NCBI GenBank assembly: GCA_018434945.1 | Contig: JAHDOI010000035.1 | Coordinates: 124,001-188,000 of the forward strand | From: Selenomonadales bacterium | GTDB lineage: Bacteria > Bacillota > Negativicutes > Sporomusales > UBA7701 | Length of the DNA: 64,000 nucleotides | Direction of reading: 5' to 3' | In this document: piece by piece, positions 1 through 8,000 of the stretch | Numbering within the stretch: position 1 is the first letter of the stretch | Layout of the letters: every line of letters begins with the position of its first letter | Notes under the pieces: model-generated | What the model was told of the DNA's origin: nothing | Database searches by the model: none | The model's input: the letters and a program-made list of their open reading frames with translations, nothing else | Translations under genes and position numbers: made by a program

Positions 1-876
1 GAGAAGCGCATCGACCATTTGAAAGCGGTGGCCGGGATAGATGAAAATATCCGTCCATCCGCTGCCGGCCTCGATCCGCCCATCCCTGGCGACCGTCTCA
101 AGTGTGCGGACCGCGGTCGTGCCGACGGCGATTATCCGGCCGCCGCGTTCTTTGGCGCTGTTGATGGTTTGGGCCGCCGCCGGCGGGATCGAATAATATT
201 CGCGGTGCATCTTATGGTCGAGGATATTCTCCGCGCTGACCGGCCGGAAGGTGCCCAGGCCGACGTGGAGGGTGAGGAAGGCCAGATTGACAGAGTTATC
301 TGCCAGAGATGACAGTAATTTGTCAGTGAAATGCAAGCCCGCGGTAGGGGCGGCAGCCGACCCGCGAGCCCGCGAATATACTGTCTGGTAGCGCTCTTCG
401 TCTAGCAATTTTTCGTGTATATACGGCGGCAGCGGCGTCTCCCCCAGCCTGTCGAGCACTTCCTCGAAGATGCCTTTAAAACTAAAGCGGACGACACGTC
501 CGCCAAAGTCGGTTACACTCAGTATTTCTCCGCTCAGGTCTTCGCCGAAGCTCACCGTCGTCCCCGGGCGCAGTTTGCGACCCGGCTTGACGAGGGTTTC
601 CCAACGGTCGTCCGTCAGCCGGCTGAGGAGAAAGATCTCAACCTTGGCACCGGTATCCGTTTTGGTGCCGACGAGGCGGGCGGGGATCACCCGCGTGTCG
701 TTGAATACGAGCGTGTCGCCCGGAACCAGGTAGGAAGGCAGGTCGTAGAAGCGGCGGTGGGATACTGCGCCGGTCTCTTTGCCGAGCACAAGGAGCCGTG
801 ACTGATCGCGGACTTCGGCGGGATGCTGGGCGATCAGTTCTTCCGGCAGATGGTAGTCGAAATCGGCTAGCTGCAT
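1..876 (-). CDS. queA: QueA, tRNA ribosyltransferase-isomerase (partial, C-terminus off window)
   Basis: QueA transfers the ribosyl part of S-adenosylmethionine to preQ1-modified tRNA, giving epoxyqueuosine, the penultimate step of queuosine synthesis in the cytoplasm. The reverse strand reads as an uninterrupted frame from ATG at 876 to the window edge. It opens MQLADFDYHLPEELIAQHPA and contains the family blocks VFNDTRVIPARL, AGLHFT and HVGLGTF. A GAGGAG Shine-Dalgarno lies about 8 bases upstream. About 292 residues are visible against a usual length near 340, so the C-terminus lies outside. It is the last visible gene of the ruvCAB-queH operon, and QueH in the same operon performs the next step on its product. 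Confidence 0.95.
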   Translation of the reverse strand, partial: MQLADFDYHLPEELIAQHPAEVRDQSRLLVLGKETGAVSHRRFYDLPSYLVPGDTLVFNDTRVIPARLVGTKTDTGAKVEIFLLSRLTDDRWETLVKPGRKLRPGTTVSFGEDLSGEILSVTDFGGRVVRFSFKGIFEEVLDRLGETPLPPYIHEKLLDEERYQTVYSRARGSAAAPTAGLHFTDKLLSSLADNSVNLAFLTLHVGLGTFRPVSAENILDHKMHREYYSIPPAAAQTINSAKERGGRIIAVGTTAVRTLETVARDGRIEAGSGWTDIFIYPGHRFQMVDALL

Positions 877-886
877 AGCGGGCTCC

Positions 887-2206
887 TCAGTAGAGTTTGC
901 TTATCTCTACACCTGTGTAGTAGTGTTTCAATATCTCCCGGAAATATGCGGTATCACCGGCCGGAGCCTTTTCTGCCATGGCTTTCGCTCCCCATTGGGA
1001 AAGGCCGATGCCATGTCCCCAGCCGTAGCCGGTGAAGACGATGGTTTCGTTGGCCCGGCCGCTTATGCTCCGGATATTGGGTTTGTCGGCCTTGCCGGGC
1101 AGGGGTTTAACATTGATGGGCACGGTTTTCAGGTCGCGGTCGCCGTAGCTGTCGGTGATCTCAAACTGTACCGACTTCTCGGCCGGCAGGGTCACCTTGA
1201 TATCGAAAAGGGTGCTGTTGAGGCCGAGGATGGTGCGCAGTTTCGCGCCGCTGACAACCGTGCTGCCGGAGCTGCCGACAAAACGCAGTTCTTTGATACG
1301 GCCGGAAACTCCCCGGTCGAAAGCTTTGACCGGCGGTTTGGTCAGAGGAGATATTTCGATGGACTGGAGACTGCCGATCCTTATGCCGGCACTTTCCAGA
1401 GCAGCTTCCAATTCTTTCTGGGTCAGCTGCTTCTCCCAGCGGAAATGGGACGAGTTTTGGTCAAAATCGGCGACACCGCGCAAGGCGGGGTGATGCCCTC
1501 CCCAGACGTTTTCGCTGTTTTCGGTGAAGCCGCCGCCGCTGCCGTGGAAGTAGGCCGGGATGGGTTTTCCTTTGTGGGTTACGACCAGCCCCCGGGTTTC
1601 GTCGACCGCCTTTGTGGCGCGGGCGTCTTCGGCGGTTTTGCCGCCGTAAACCTGGCAGTCGGTGGTGGCGCAGACGTCATAGCCGTCGCTGCGGTGTTTG
1701 CCGAGGCTGTGGAGGGCGTAGGTGCGGGCGGCGACAGCCTGGGCCTTGACCGCCTCTGCCGGCCAGGCGGGCGATATTTCGCGGGCGATTATGCCGTAAA
1801 GGTATTCTTCCAGCGGCAGGGTGTTCACGACAGTCAAGCCGTTTTTGCCTGCGGTGCGGTGAATGCTGACCGACCCCCTGTACTGGCGCCTGTTGACTTC
1901 GATTGCGGCGCCGGCCTTCGGCGGCAAAACGGCGACCAGTTTGCGGGCCGTGACCGGTTGACCGTTGACGGCGATACCTGATGACGAGAAGGTGACAGTG
2001 ACCTTCTCCTTGGCCTTGTAACTACCCAGGATGCCGCTGGTTTCGGCGTCGGCCAGGGAAAAACCGTCGGCCGAGGAGAGGACGATGCTGGTCTGGTTGG
2101 ACCACAAGCCGACCATGATGAGCGGGGAAGCTTGTCCGGCCTCGGCCAGGGCGGCGGGCAGCAGGGCAAGCAGCAGCAGGCTCAGAATGAGGATTGCTTT
2201 GCGCAT
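887..2206 (-). CDS. SpoIID/LytB-domain lytic transglycosylase-like protein
   Basis: A 439-residue exported protein of the SpoIID/LytB family. Family knowledge: SpoIID cleaves glycan strands from which stem peptides have been removed, during engulfment. A hydrophobic signal peptide occupies about residues 1-24 (cleavage likely after ALA). The SpoIID domain follows, with NTLPLEEYLYGI, the AREISPAWPAEAVKAQAVAA block carrying the expected catalytic Glu, and the C-terminal GYGWGHGIGLSQWGA block. It lies 10 bases upstream of queA and 17 downstream of the DUF2905 gene, so it is probably co-transcribed with them. In B. subtilis spoIID stands apart under sigma-E. Here it is embedded in a housekeeping operon, so it may be the SpoIID-like paralog with a vegetative wall role rather than the engulfment enzyme. 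Confidence 0.88.
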   Translation of the reverse strand: MRKAILILSLLLLALLPAALAEAGQASPLIMVGLWSNQTSIVLSSADGFSLADAETSGILGSYKAKEKVTVTFSSSGIAVNGQPVTARKLVAVLPPKAGAAIEVNRRQYRGSVSIHRTAGKNGLTVVNTLPLEEYLYGIIAREISPAWPAEAVKAQAVAARTYALHSLGKHRSDGYDVCATTDCQVYGGKTAEDARATKAVDETRGLVVTHKGKPIPAYFHGSGGGFTENSENVWGGHHPALRGVADFDQNSSHFRWEKQLTQKELEAALESAGIRIGSLQSIEISPLTKPPVKAFDRGVSGRIKELRFVGSSGSTVVSGAKLRTILGLNSTLFDIKVTLPAEKSVQFEITDSYGDRDLKTVPINVKPLPGKADKPNIRSISGRANETIVFTGYGWGHGIGLSQWGAKAMAEKAPAGDTAYFREILKHYYTGVEISKLY

Positions 2207-2223
2207 ATATTCTCCTTATTAGC

Positions 2224-2451
2224 CTAACGGCGTGAAAAAAGATTTAGGACGATGGTCAGGAGGACGCTTATGACGATACAGGTGACGACCGGGAAATAGA
2301 AACTGAAGTTTTCCTTTTCGACGTGAATATCTCCAGGCAGTCTTCCCAGCCAGGGTATCTTGGCGCCGAAGTGAAGCACCGCTCCGATGATGAGAAGGAC
2401 ACCGCCGAATATCATCAGGGTTTTGCCGAGTGAGTCGAATCCCGTAGGCAT
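2224..2451 (-). CDS. DUF2905 family small membrane protein
   Basis: A 75-residue protein with two predicted transmembrane helices (about residues 10-30 and 50-72) separated by a short loop containing PWLGRLPGDI, the hallmark of the DUF2905 family. The ATG at 2451 is preferred over an upstream in-frame start at 2511: it has GGAGAA spaced about 6 bases upstream, and the upstream start would overlap queH by 60 bases. Its first base is also the last base of the queH stop codon (TGATG), suggesting translational coupling. The function of the family is unknown. Confidence 0.85.
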   Translation of the reverse strand: MPTGFDSLGKTLMIFGGVLLIIGAVLHFGAKIPWLGRLPGDIHVEKENFSFYFPVVTCIVISVLLTIVLNLFSRR

Positions 2452-2996
2452 CAGCTGTTCTCCTTCCGCGGTTTGTGGTAGCGGTCCCGTTCGCTGAAGA
2501 TGCAGCCACAATAGGGCTGGCGGTAGAGCTCGAGCTCTTTGCTGATCCTGACGCCTTCCGGCCAGCCCGACCGGAAGTCTATGTAGCAGAACGGCACGTT
2601 TTCCGATGCGGCGACGCTTTCGCCGACGGTTTTTATCGTGTCGTGGCGCTGGTACGGGCTTACGAGGAGGGTGGTGGTGAAGCAGTCGAAGCCATGGTCT
2701 CCGGCGTAGCGGGCAGCTTTCGTCAGCCGCAGCTCGTAGCAGGCGCGGCAGCGGTCGCCGCCTGCGGCCAGCGCCTGGGCGAGGTAGTCCTCAAGACTGT
2801 ATTCGGCGTCGACGACCAGGTCCAGGCCGACCTTGGCGGCGAATTCCCTGCTGGTGTCGAGGCGGCGGGTAAATTCCCTGTAAGGGTGGATGTTGGGGTT
2901 GTAGAAGTAGCCGACGATTTCGTGGCCGGCGGCGCGCAGGTGCTGAACGGGGAAGACGGCGCAGGGACCGCAGCAGAGGTGGAGCAGTATCTTCAT
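2451..2996 (-). CDS. queH: QueH, epoxyqueuosine reductase
   Basis: QueH (formerly DUF208) reduces epoxyqueuosine to queuosine in tRNA and is an unrelated alternative to QueG. The 181-residue product starts MKILLHLCCGPCA and carries the family Cys pairs: CC at residues 8-9, C-x2-C near 83-86 (DRCRACYELRL) and the C-terminal PYCGCIF. These fit an Fe-S/metal site. YFYNPNIHP and SPYQRHD are also family blocks. It sits 6 bases after ruvB and overlaps the DUF2905 start by one base. With queA three genes downstream, the operon encodes consecutive queuosine steps. Confidence 0.93.
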   Translation of the reverse strand: MKILLHLCCGPCAVFPVQHLRAAGHEIVGYFYNPNIHPYREFTRRLDTSREFAAKVGLDLVVDAEYSLEDYLAQALAAGGDRCRACYELRLTKAARYAGDHGFDCFTTTLLVSPYQRHDTIKTVGESVAASENVPFCYIDFRSGWPEGVRISKELELYRQPYCGCIFSERDRYHKPRKENS

Positions 2997-3002
2997 CTTT
3001 CG

Positions 3003-4046
3003 TCACCAGAGTTTCTCTTGTTTTTCACCGTTTTGTTTTTCGCCGTTGTCGCTTTTGTAGGGAATGCCGACGTGGTCGTAGGCGGCGGGGGTGACTACGC
3101 GGCCGCGCGGGGTGCGGCTGAGCAGGCCGAGTTGCATGAGGAAGGGTTCATACACGTCCTCGATGGTGGCGGTTTCCTCGCTGATAGCGGCGGCGAGCGT
3201 CTCCACGCCGACCGGTCCGCCGCCGAACATGGCGATGATGGTCGTCAGCAGCCGCCTGTCGGTTTTGTCGAGGCCGCGGTGGTCGACTTCAAGCATGGCC
3301 AGGGCCTTATCGGCGACTTGTTGGGTTATGATGCCGTCAGCGGCCACCTGGGCATAGTCGCGCACCCTTTTCAGGAGGCGGTTGGCTACCCGGGGGGTGC
3401 CGCGGGAACGGCGGGCGATTTCCTGAGAGCCGTGGTCATCCACGGCAATGTTCAGTATTTCCGAGGCCCTTTTTATAATACATTCGAGGTGCTGCTGCTC
3501 ATAGTACTCCAGGCGGCAGACGACGCCGAACCGGTCGCGGAGCGGCGCGCTGAGCGCCCCGGCGCGGGTTGTGGCGCCGACGAGGGTGAAACGGGGCAGG
3601 TCGAGGCGGATGGAGCGGGCGCTGGGGCCTTTGCCGATGATGATGTCGAGGGCGTAGTCTTCCATGGCTGTGTAGAGTATTTCCTCGACGCCGCGGGGCA
3701 ACCGGTGGATCTCGTCGATGAAGAGGACATCCTTGTCGGCGAGGTTTGTGAGCAGGGCCGCCAGGTCGCCGGGGCGTTCGATGGCCGGCCCGGAGGTGAC
3801 GCGGAAGCCGACGCCAAGTTCATTGGCGATTATGCCGGCAAGGGTCGTTTTGCCCAGGCCGGGAGGTCCGTAGAGCAATACGTGGTCGAGGGCTTCGCCG
3901 CGGGAGGCGGCGGCCTGGATGAAGACGGTGAGATTCTGCTTTACCTGATCCTGGCCGATGTATTCGTTCAGCCGCCGCGGGCGCAGGCTGTACTGCCACG
4001 TGTCGGCGTCCTGGACGCCGCCGGCGACGATTCTGTCTTCTTCCAT
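3003..4046 (-). CDS. ruvB: RuvB, Holliday junction branch-migration ATPase
   Basis: RuvB is the hexameric AAA+ motor that drives branch migration at Holliday junctions loaded by RuvA. The 347-residue protein shows the usual N-terminal block [13 protein letters not shown], Walker [10 protein letters not shown] near residue 60, Walker B DEIHRL, the sensor region GATTRAG and a C-terminal winged-helix domain ending in RTPRGRV. Length is typical. It follows ruvA by 6 bases and precedes queH by 6, so it sits mid-operon. Confidence 0.97.
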   Translation of the reverse strand: MEEDRIVAGGVQDADTWQYSLRPRRLNEYIGQDQVKQNLTVFIQAAASRGEALDHVLLYGPPGLGKTTLAGIIANELGVGFRVTSGPAIERPGDLAALLTNLADKDVLFIDEIHRLPRGVEEILYTAMEDYALDIIIGKGPSARSIRLDLPRFTLVGATTRAGALSAPLRDRFGVVCRLEYYEQQHLECIIKRASEILNIAVDDHGSQEIARRSRGTPRVANRLLKRVRDYAQVAADGIITQQVADKALAMLEVDHRGLDKTDRRLLTTIIAMFGGGPVGVETLAAAISEETATIEDVYEPFLMQLGLLSRTPRGRVVTPAAYDHVGIPYKSDNGEKQNGEKQEKLW

Positions 4047-4052
4047 AAGGGG

Positions 4053-4655
4053 CTACCTCCTGGCGAACTCTTTGAGGGCTAGTTTTATCATTTCTTCGGC
4101 GCTCTGGCCGTCGGTCGTGATTTTCTGGAGGACGGAGCCGACCTCACCCTGGCTGTATCCCAGGGATACCAGCGCCTGGATGGCTTCCTGGCGCGCGTTC
4201 TGCGGGGTTTCGGCGGACAGGCCGGCCTTGACGGCGGAAGGGGTAAAGTCGTCCGGCAGGCCGAGTTTGTCTTTCAGCTCGAGGATGAGGCGCTCGGCCG
4301 TTTTTTTGCCGATGCCGGGAATGCGGGTCAACATTGCGGCGTTTTTCTGGCTGATGGCGGCGCGGAATTCGGACGGGCTGATCGCGGACAGCACGCCGAG
4401 GGCTACCTTGGGACCGACGCCGGCGACGGTGATGAGGTGCTGGAAGAGTTCGTACTCGCCGGCGGAGGCAAACCCGAAAAGCAGCATGGCGTCTTCACGG
4501 ACGTTGAGGTGGGTGAACAGGGTGACGGCGGCGCCGGTGGCAAGCTGCTGCCTGGTGGAGGCGGGGATGAAGACGCGGTAGCCGACCCCCTGGACGTCCA
4601 GGAAGCAGTGCTCGTTATAAAGATGGGTGACTGTGCCTTTCAGATAGCCGATCAT
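4053..4655 (-). CDS. ruvA: RuvA, Holliday junction-binding subunit
   Basis: RuvA binds the four-way junction as a tetramer and recruits RuvB. The 200-residue protein begins MIGYLKGTV and contains the helix-hairpin-helix motifs VAGVGPKVALGVLS and IPGIGKKTAERLI, followed by a flexible linker and the C-terminal RuvB-binding domain (ALVSLGYSQGEV). A longer in-frame reading back to 4847 exists. The ATG at 4655 is preferred because it overlaps the ruvC stop in an ATGA arrangement and gives the standard N-terminus. Confidence 0.96.
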   Translation of the reverse strand: MIGYLKGTVTHLYNEHCFLDVQGVGYRVFIPASTRQQLATGAAVTLFTHLNVREDAMLLFGFASAGEYELFQHLITVAGVGPKVALGVLSAISPSEFRAAISQKNAAMLTRIPGIGKKTAERLILELKDKLGLPDDFTPSAVKAGLSAETPQNARQEAIQALVSLGYSQGEVGSVLQKITTDGQSAEEMIKLALKEFARR

Positions 4656-5149
4656 CGCTTGTTTTCCCTCATTTTGCTCAAGGTGCTGGTGTGGGCGGTA
4701 CAGATGGCCACCGCCAGGGCGTCCGCAACGTCGTCGGGATGGGGTTTGGCCGGCAGACAGAGAAGTTTCTGGGTCATGTATATGACCTGTTCCTTGGTGG
4801 CTTTGCCGTAACCGACGACTGCCTGCTTGACCTGCAGGGGCGTGCATTCGGTAACGGCGACGCCGTTGAGGGCGGCCGCCAGCAGGATGACGCCGCGTGC
4901 CTGGCCGACGGTCATGGCGGTGGTGACATTTTTGTTGAAAAAGAGCTGCTCGACGCCGACGATGTCCGGGCGGTGCTCTTTGATGAGTGAATCGATGGCA
5001 CGGAAGACGGCGGCAAGGCGGGCGGCGGTATCGAGGGTGGGGCTAGTCTGTGCGGCTCCGTAAGCGACGGCCTGGATGCGACTGCCTTCCTGACGGACCA
5101 AGCCCCAGCCGCAGATGGCGGTTCCTGGATCGATGCCTAGTACGAGCAT
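4652..5149 (-). CDS. ruvC: RuvC, Holliday junction resolvase
   Basis: RuvC is the dimeric endonuclease that cleaves Holliday junctions symmetrically. The 165-residue product shows the catalytic acidic residues in their expected places: Asp in LGIDPGTAICGWG (residue 7), Glu in GVEQLFF (near 67) and a C-terminal HPDDVADALAVA. It is the first gene of the operon and overlaps ruvA by four bases. RNA-like sequence and a terminator for the neighbouring buk gene occupy the upstream gap. Confidence 0.96.
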   Translation of the reverse strand: MLVLGIDPGTAICGWGLVRQEGSRIQAVAYGAAQTSPTLDTAARLAAVFRAIDSLIKEHRPDIVGVEQLFFNKNVTTAMTVGQARGVILLAAALNGVAVTECTPLQVKQAVVGYGKATKEQVIYMTQKLLCLPAKPHPDDVADALAVAICTAHTSTLSKMRENKR

Positions 5150-5231
5150 TTCTCGCCCTCCTTTGTCAAACGGTAATTCGACGGCAGGAAACCTTATTCC
5201 TCCATGAGGCGGGACGTCGACGGCATCGAAA

Positions 5232-5262
5232 GGCCCACCCGCCGATAATCGGCGGGTGGGCC
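5232..5262 (-). terminator. Rho-independent terminator-like hairpin after buk
   Basis: A perfect 15-bp inverted repeat (GGCCCACCCGCCGAT and its complement) with almost no spacer, 12 bases past the buk stop. The minus-strand tail is only weakly T-rich (CCTTTCG), so it may also work as an mRNA 3' stabiliser. Confidence 0.7.
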
Positions 5263-5274
5263 GTGGTGGTTCGT

Positions 5275-6345
5275 TTACCGGTATTCCCTGGGCTGTTCTT
5301 CGCCGACCAGAACCCTGAGAGCGCCCTCCGCCAGCGCCTGCAGCTCGTTTTCGCCCGGCACGACGGTTACGGGGGCAATGAAGGCGACATATTCCTTGAG
5401 CCTTGCGGTCAGGTATTCGGAGTAAGCGATACCGCCGGTAAGGATGATGTAATCAACCTTGCCCCTCACAGGAACGGCGGCGGCGGCGATGTAGCGGGCT
5501 ATCTGGTAGATCATGGCGTTATATACGGTTTCGGCTGCTTTGTCGCCGGCCGCGATGCGTTTTTCGACTTCCCTGGCGTCGTTAGTGCCCAGGCAGGCAA
5601 CGAGACCGCCTTTGCCGGCGAGCATTTTCGCCACTTCGCCTTTGCCGACGCTGCGGTCGAGCACAAGCTCTACGAACTGTCCCGCCTGGACGGTGCCGGC
5701 CCGCTCGGGGGTGAAAGGACCCTCGCCGTCAAGGGCGTTATTGACTTCGACCACCCGCCCCAGCCTATGGCAGCCGACCGAGATGCCGCCGCCGAGATGG
5801 GCGACGATGAGGTTCAGGTCCTCGTACTTACGGTTGATTCCGTGGGCAAACCGTTTGGCGGTGGCCTTCTGGTTGAGGGCGTGGAAGATGCTTTTCTTTG
5901 TTATCTCTGGCCGGCCTGTTACGCGGGCGATGTCGTCGAGTTCGTCGACGACAACCGGGTCGACTATATAGGCGGGGATGGATGCTTCCATAGCCAGAAG
6001 GTCCGCGAGAATCGCGCCGAGGTTGGAGGCGTGCGCTCCGTAGCGGGCGGTTTTCAGATCGTCAAGCATCGCTGCGTTGACGGTGTATGTGCCGCTCAAC
6101 ATCGGTTTGAGCAGCCCTCCCCGGCCGACGACGGCGGAGAAGTCCCTGATGCTCAGCCCGTTGTGTTTGAGGATGTCGCGTATTTTGTCCAGACGGTAAG
6201 GGATTTGGGCCATGATGTCGGCAAAACAGGCCAGTTCTTCGGCGCTGTGGCTGAGGTTTTCTGTGAGCACTTCGTTGCAGGCGGCGTAAACGGCTATTTT
6301 TGTTGAGGTCGAACCTGGGTTTATCGCCAGGATCTTTTCAGCCAT
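5275..6345 (-). CDS. buk: Butyrate kinase (acetokinase family)
   Basis: Butyrate kinase interconverts butyryl-phosphate plus ADP with butyrate plus ATP, a substrate-level phosphorylation step. The 356-residue length is that of butyrate kinase (acetate kinase is near 400). The N-terminus has the family signature LAINPGSTSTKIAVY, with VVGRGGLLKP, AHLGGGISVG and LTGGIAYSEYL downstream as phosphate- and nucleotide-binding blocks. It lies 59 bases after pduL, so a CoA-to-phosphate transferase and an acyl kinase are encoded together. The real acyl substrate (butyrate, isobutyrate or propionate) cannot be told from sequence. Confidence 0.92.
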   Translation of the reverse strand: MAEKILAINPGSTSTKIAVYAACNEVLTENLSHSAEELACFADIMAQIPYRLDKIRDILKHNGLSIRDFSAVVGRGGLLKPMLSGTYTVNAAMLDDLKTARYGAHASNLGAILADLLAMEASIPAYIVDPVVVDELDDIARVTGRPEITKKSIFHALNQKATAKRFAHGINRKYEDLNLIVAHLGGGISVGCHRLGRVVEVNNALDGEGPFTPERAGTVQAGQFVELVLDRSVGKGEVAKMLAGKGGLVACLGTNDAREVEKRIAAGDKAAETVYNAMIYQIARYIAAAAVPVRGKVDYIILTGGIAYSEYLTARLKEYVAFIAPVTVVPGENELQALAEGALRVLVGEEQPREYR

Positions 6346-6404
6346 GTCTTCTCCACTCTCCTCAGAAATAAAACATTTCCGTGTGCTTATGGCCGTAAAG
6401 CGGG

Positions 6405-6980
6405 TTACAGTATTTCCACGCGGTCGCCGTTATTAAGCATGGCGGCGTTGGCTTCGTCTGTGTCGAGGTGCATTTCGAGCAGCCAGCCTGCCAATACTCT
6501 GGCAAGCACGTTCTCGAAGACGAGCGGACGGGTATCGCCGTGGCACTTGACCCGGACGTAGTCGCGGTCTTTGACGCCGAAAGCGGCTGCGTCCTCGGGA
6601 TCCATGTGGATATGCCGCCAGGCGGCAATGACGCCTTTAGGGAGTGTTACCGACCCGCAGGGACCGACCATGGTGATCGGCGGGGAGCCGTCGAGGTCGC
6701 CTGAGTCGCGCACGGGGACCGTGATCCCCAGTTTGAGGGCGTCGCTGCGCGATATTTCGACCTGGGAGGTCTTCCGTTCCGGCCCGAGGATACGAACCTT
6801 CTTGATCGTGCCGGTCGGCGACACCAGGTCGACGGTCTCCGCGGCCGCATAATAACCGATCTGGTATAGGTCTTTATAAGGCGTCAGTTTGTGGCCGGCA
6901 CCGAAAAGCACGTCCATATGTTCTTGACAAACATGGACGTGCCGGGCCGATATGCCAACAGGGACCAACTTTCCCGGCAT
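6405..6980 (-). CDS. pduL: PduL-type phosphate acyltransferase
   Basis: PduL swaps the CoA of an acyl-CoA for phosphate, forming an acyl-phosphate. It is unrelated to Pta. The 191-residue protein has the family's His-rich zinc-site blocks: PVGISARHVHVCQEH near the N-terminus and AWRHIHMDPEDAA near residue 125, plus VPVRDSGD. An upstream TTG at 6986 is in frame, but the ATG at 6980 has GAGGAG about 9 bases away, whereas the TTG is only 3 away. No encapsulation peptide or shell genes are seen, so it is probably a free enzyme feeding the adjacent butyrate kinase. Confidence 0.92.
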   Translation of the reverse strand: MPGKLVPVGISARHVHVCQEHMDVLFGAGHKLTPYKDLYQIGYYAAAETVDLVSPTGTIKKVRILGPERKTSQVEISRSDALKLGITVPVRDSGDLDGSPPITMVGPCGSVTLPKGVIAAWRHIHMDPEDAAAFGVKDRDYVRVKCHGDTRPLVFENVLARVLAGWLLEMHLDTDEANAAMLNNGDRVEIL

Positions 6981-7012
6981 CAGCAACCACTCCTCGAAGA
7001 TTATGTTTCCAC

Positions 7013-7093
7013 CTGTCGAACAACGTTCTTAACGACAGAACACAATATTATTTCGCTAATATTTGTCTTTTTTCCTGCTACATCAGTGATGTA
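7013..7093 (-). promoter_or_regulatory. Dyad-rich control region upstream of pduL
   Basis: Three inverted repeats lie in the A+T-rich 80 bases upstream of pduL. One has arms CTGTCG/CGACAG (7013-7038). One is AATATTA-N6-TAATATT (7044-7063). One is the palindrome TACATCAGTGATGTA (7079-7093). They are placed like operators for the pduL-buk operon. The cognate regulators are not identified and no clear sigma-A promoter was assigned. Confidence 0.4.
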
Positions 7094-7150
7094 TTATGAA
7101 TACAAGCCGCGCCGACGCGCGGAGGAGAATAGTCAGGAATAATCCCTAAA

Positions 7151-7179
7151 AAAAACGTGAGCCGCTGGCTCACGTTTTT
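7151..7179. terminator. Bidirectional-type terminator between bofC-like gene and pduL region
   Basis: A 13-bp inverted repeat (ACGTGAGCC core flanked by A-run and T-run, 3-base loop). It lies just past the bofC-like stop and would give an 8-T tail on the minus strand. Confidence 0.85.
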
Positions 7180-7186
7180 GTCGTTA

Positions 7187-7762
7187 TCACTGAGACTGCA
7201 TTCCCTCAAGGGTGCGCAAAAGCTCCTCCCGGGATTTGACGACCATGCCCCGCCTGAGTTCTTCGGTGTCTTCGACGGTCAATCGCTGAACGGGGATTTT
7301 GGTGATTTCCCTTACGATGGCCCGGGGGCCCGGCCGGCCGGAGTAGACGGCCACATAACCGTCCTTGACGCCGATGAACATGTTGTTGGCGTGTTCGCGG
7401 CAGTAGCTGTCCACTTTAAGCGATAGGGCGACTTCCTGTGTATCGAACTTATCCATTGTCCAGCCGGCGTATACTTTCTGCAGCTGGGCGGCGGTAAGGC
7501 CGATCAGGTTGTCGGCCGGCTTGGAGTGGAACGTTTCTTCGTCGCCGCATTTCAGATAGGTGATCTTCTGGGTGAAATCGGTCGCAGCGGTGATTTTGAT
7601 TTTAGTATCCTGTTTGGCGACTTCCGTGTCCCGCGCCGGGCTTTCTTTCGCCGGCCAGGGGAGGAGGCCGCTGCTGTAGGCCGCCGCAAGCGCCGCTCCT
7701 ACGGCGAGCAGCCCCGCCGCCAGCAGGATGCGCCGGATGATCTTAGGGGGAAAGGGCAACAT
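7187..7762 (-). CDS. bofC: BofC C-terminal domain protein (forespore signalling)
   Basis: In Bacillus, BofC is an exported forespore protein that restrains the SpoIVB protease and so times sigma-K activation. This 191-residue product has a short basic N-terminus, one hydrophobic anchor or signal (about residues 10-30), a Cys-containing middle part (TYLKCGDEETF) and a C-terminal BofC-like block: IGVKDGYVAVYSGRPGP, IPVQRLTVEDTEEL, VKSREELLRTLE. The ATG at 7762 has GGGAGGG 6 bases upstream. An in-frame start at 7885 would run into the palindromic element, so it is rejected. Upstream, GTATA and CAATAATG spaced 17 bases apart loosely resemble a sigma-G promoter. Confidence 0.78.
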   Translation of the reverse strand: MLPFPPKIIRRILLAAGLLAVGAALAAAYSSGLLPWPAKESPARDTEVAKQDTKIKITAATDFTQKITYLKCGDEETFHSKPADNLIGLTAAQLQKVYAGWTMDKFDTQEVALSLKVDSYCREHANNMFIGVKDGYVAVYSGRPGPRAIVREITKIPVQRLTVEDTEELRRGMVVKSREELLRTLEGMQSQ

Positions 7763-7853
7763 GCAAAACCCTCCCTGGTATGTGATGCCTACATTATTGC
7801 CAGAAGAGGGTAAATTTATACATATTTTGACGAAAGTAGAGTTGCAGCACAGG

Positions 7854-7971
7854 GTTTTCGAGAAGGCTCCAGATGCAAGGCGCACCGGAGGATGACACCG
7901 GAAGCGTACACGGGCGTACGCTGAGGATGGCAGCCGAGGAGCAACGCCGCAGATGGGGCCTTATCGACAAC
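7854..7971. repeat. 118-bp imperfect palindromic intergenic element
   Basis: The two halves are imperfect reverse complements. Outer arms GTTTTCGAGAAGGCTCCA and TGGGGCCTTATCGACAAC pair with few mismatches, and the centre is the near-perfect hairpin GCGTAC-ACGGGC-GTACGC. It holds no credible gene. It resembles the long REP-like hairpin elements found between genes in several anaerobes, but only one copy lies in this window. Confidence 0.65.
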
Positions 7972-8000
7972 CCGAAGGAAAAGCAGGCCGGCGGCCTGCT

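Noticed and set aside
923-1981. A 352-codon plus-strand frame over the SpoIID gene
   Set aside because: Shadow frame of the SpoIID coding region with no family pattern of its own.
2475-4082. A 535-codon plus-strand open frame antisense to queH and ruvB
   Set aside because: It mirrors real minus-strand genes in G+C-rich DNA, has no ribosome site and an Ala/Val/Gly-rich composition typical of shadow frames.
5050-6306. A 418-codon plus-strand frame over buk
   Set aside because: Antisense to a clear butyrate kinase; low-complexity composition and no start signal.
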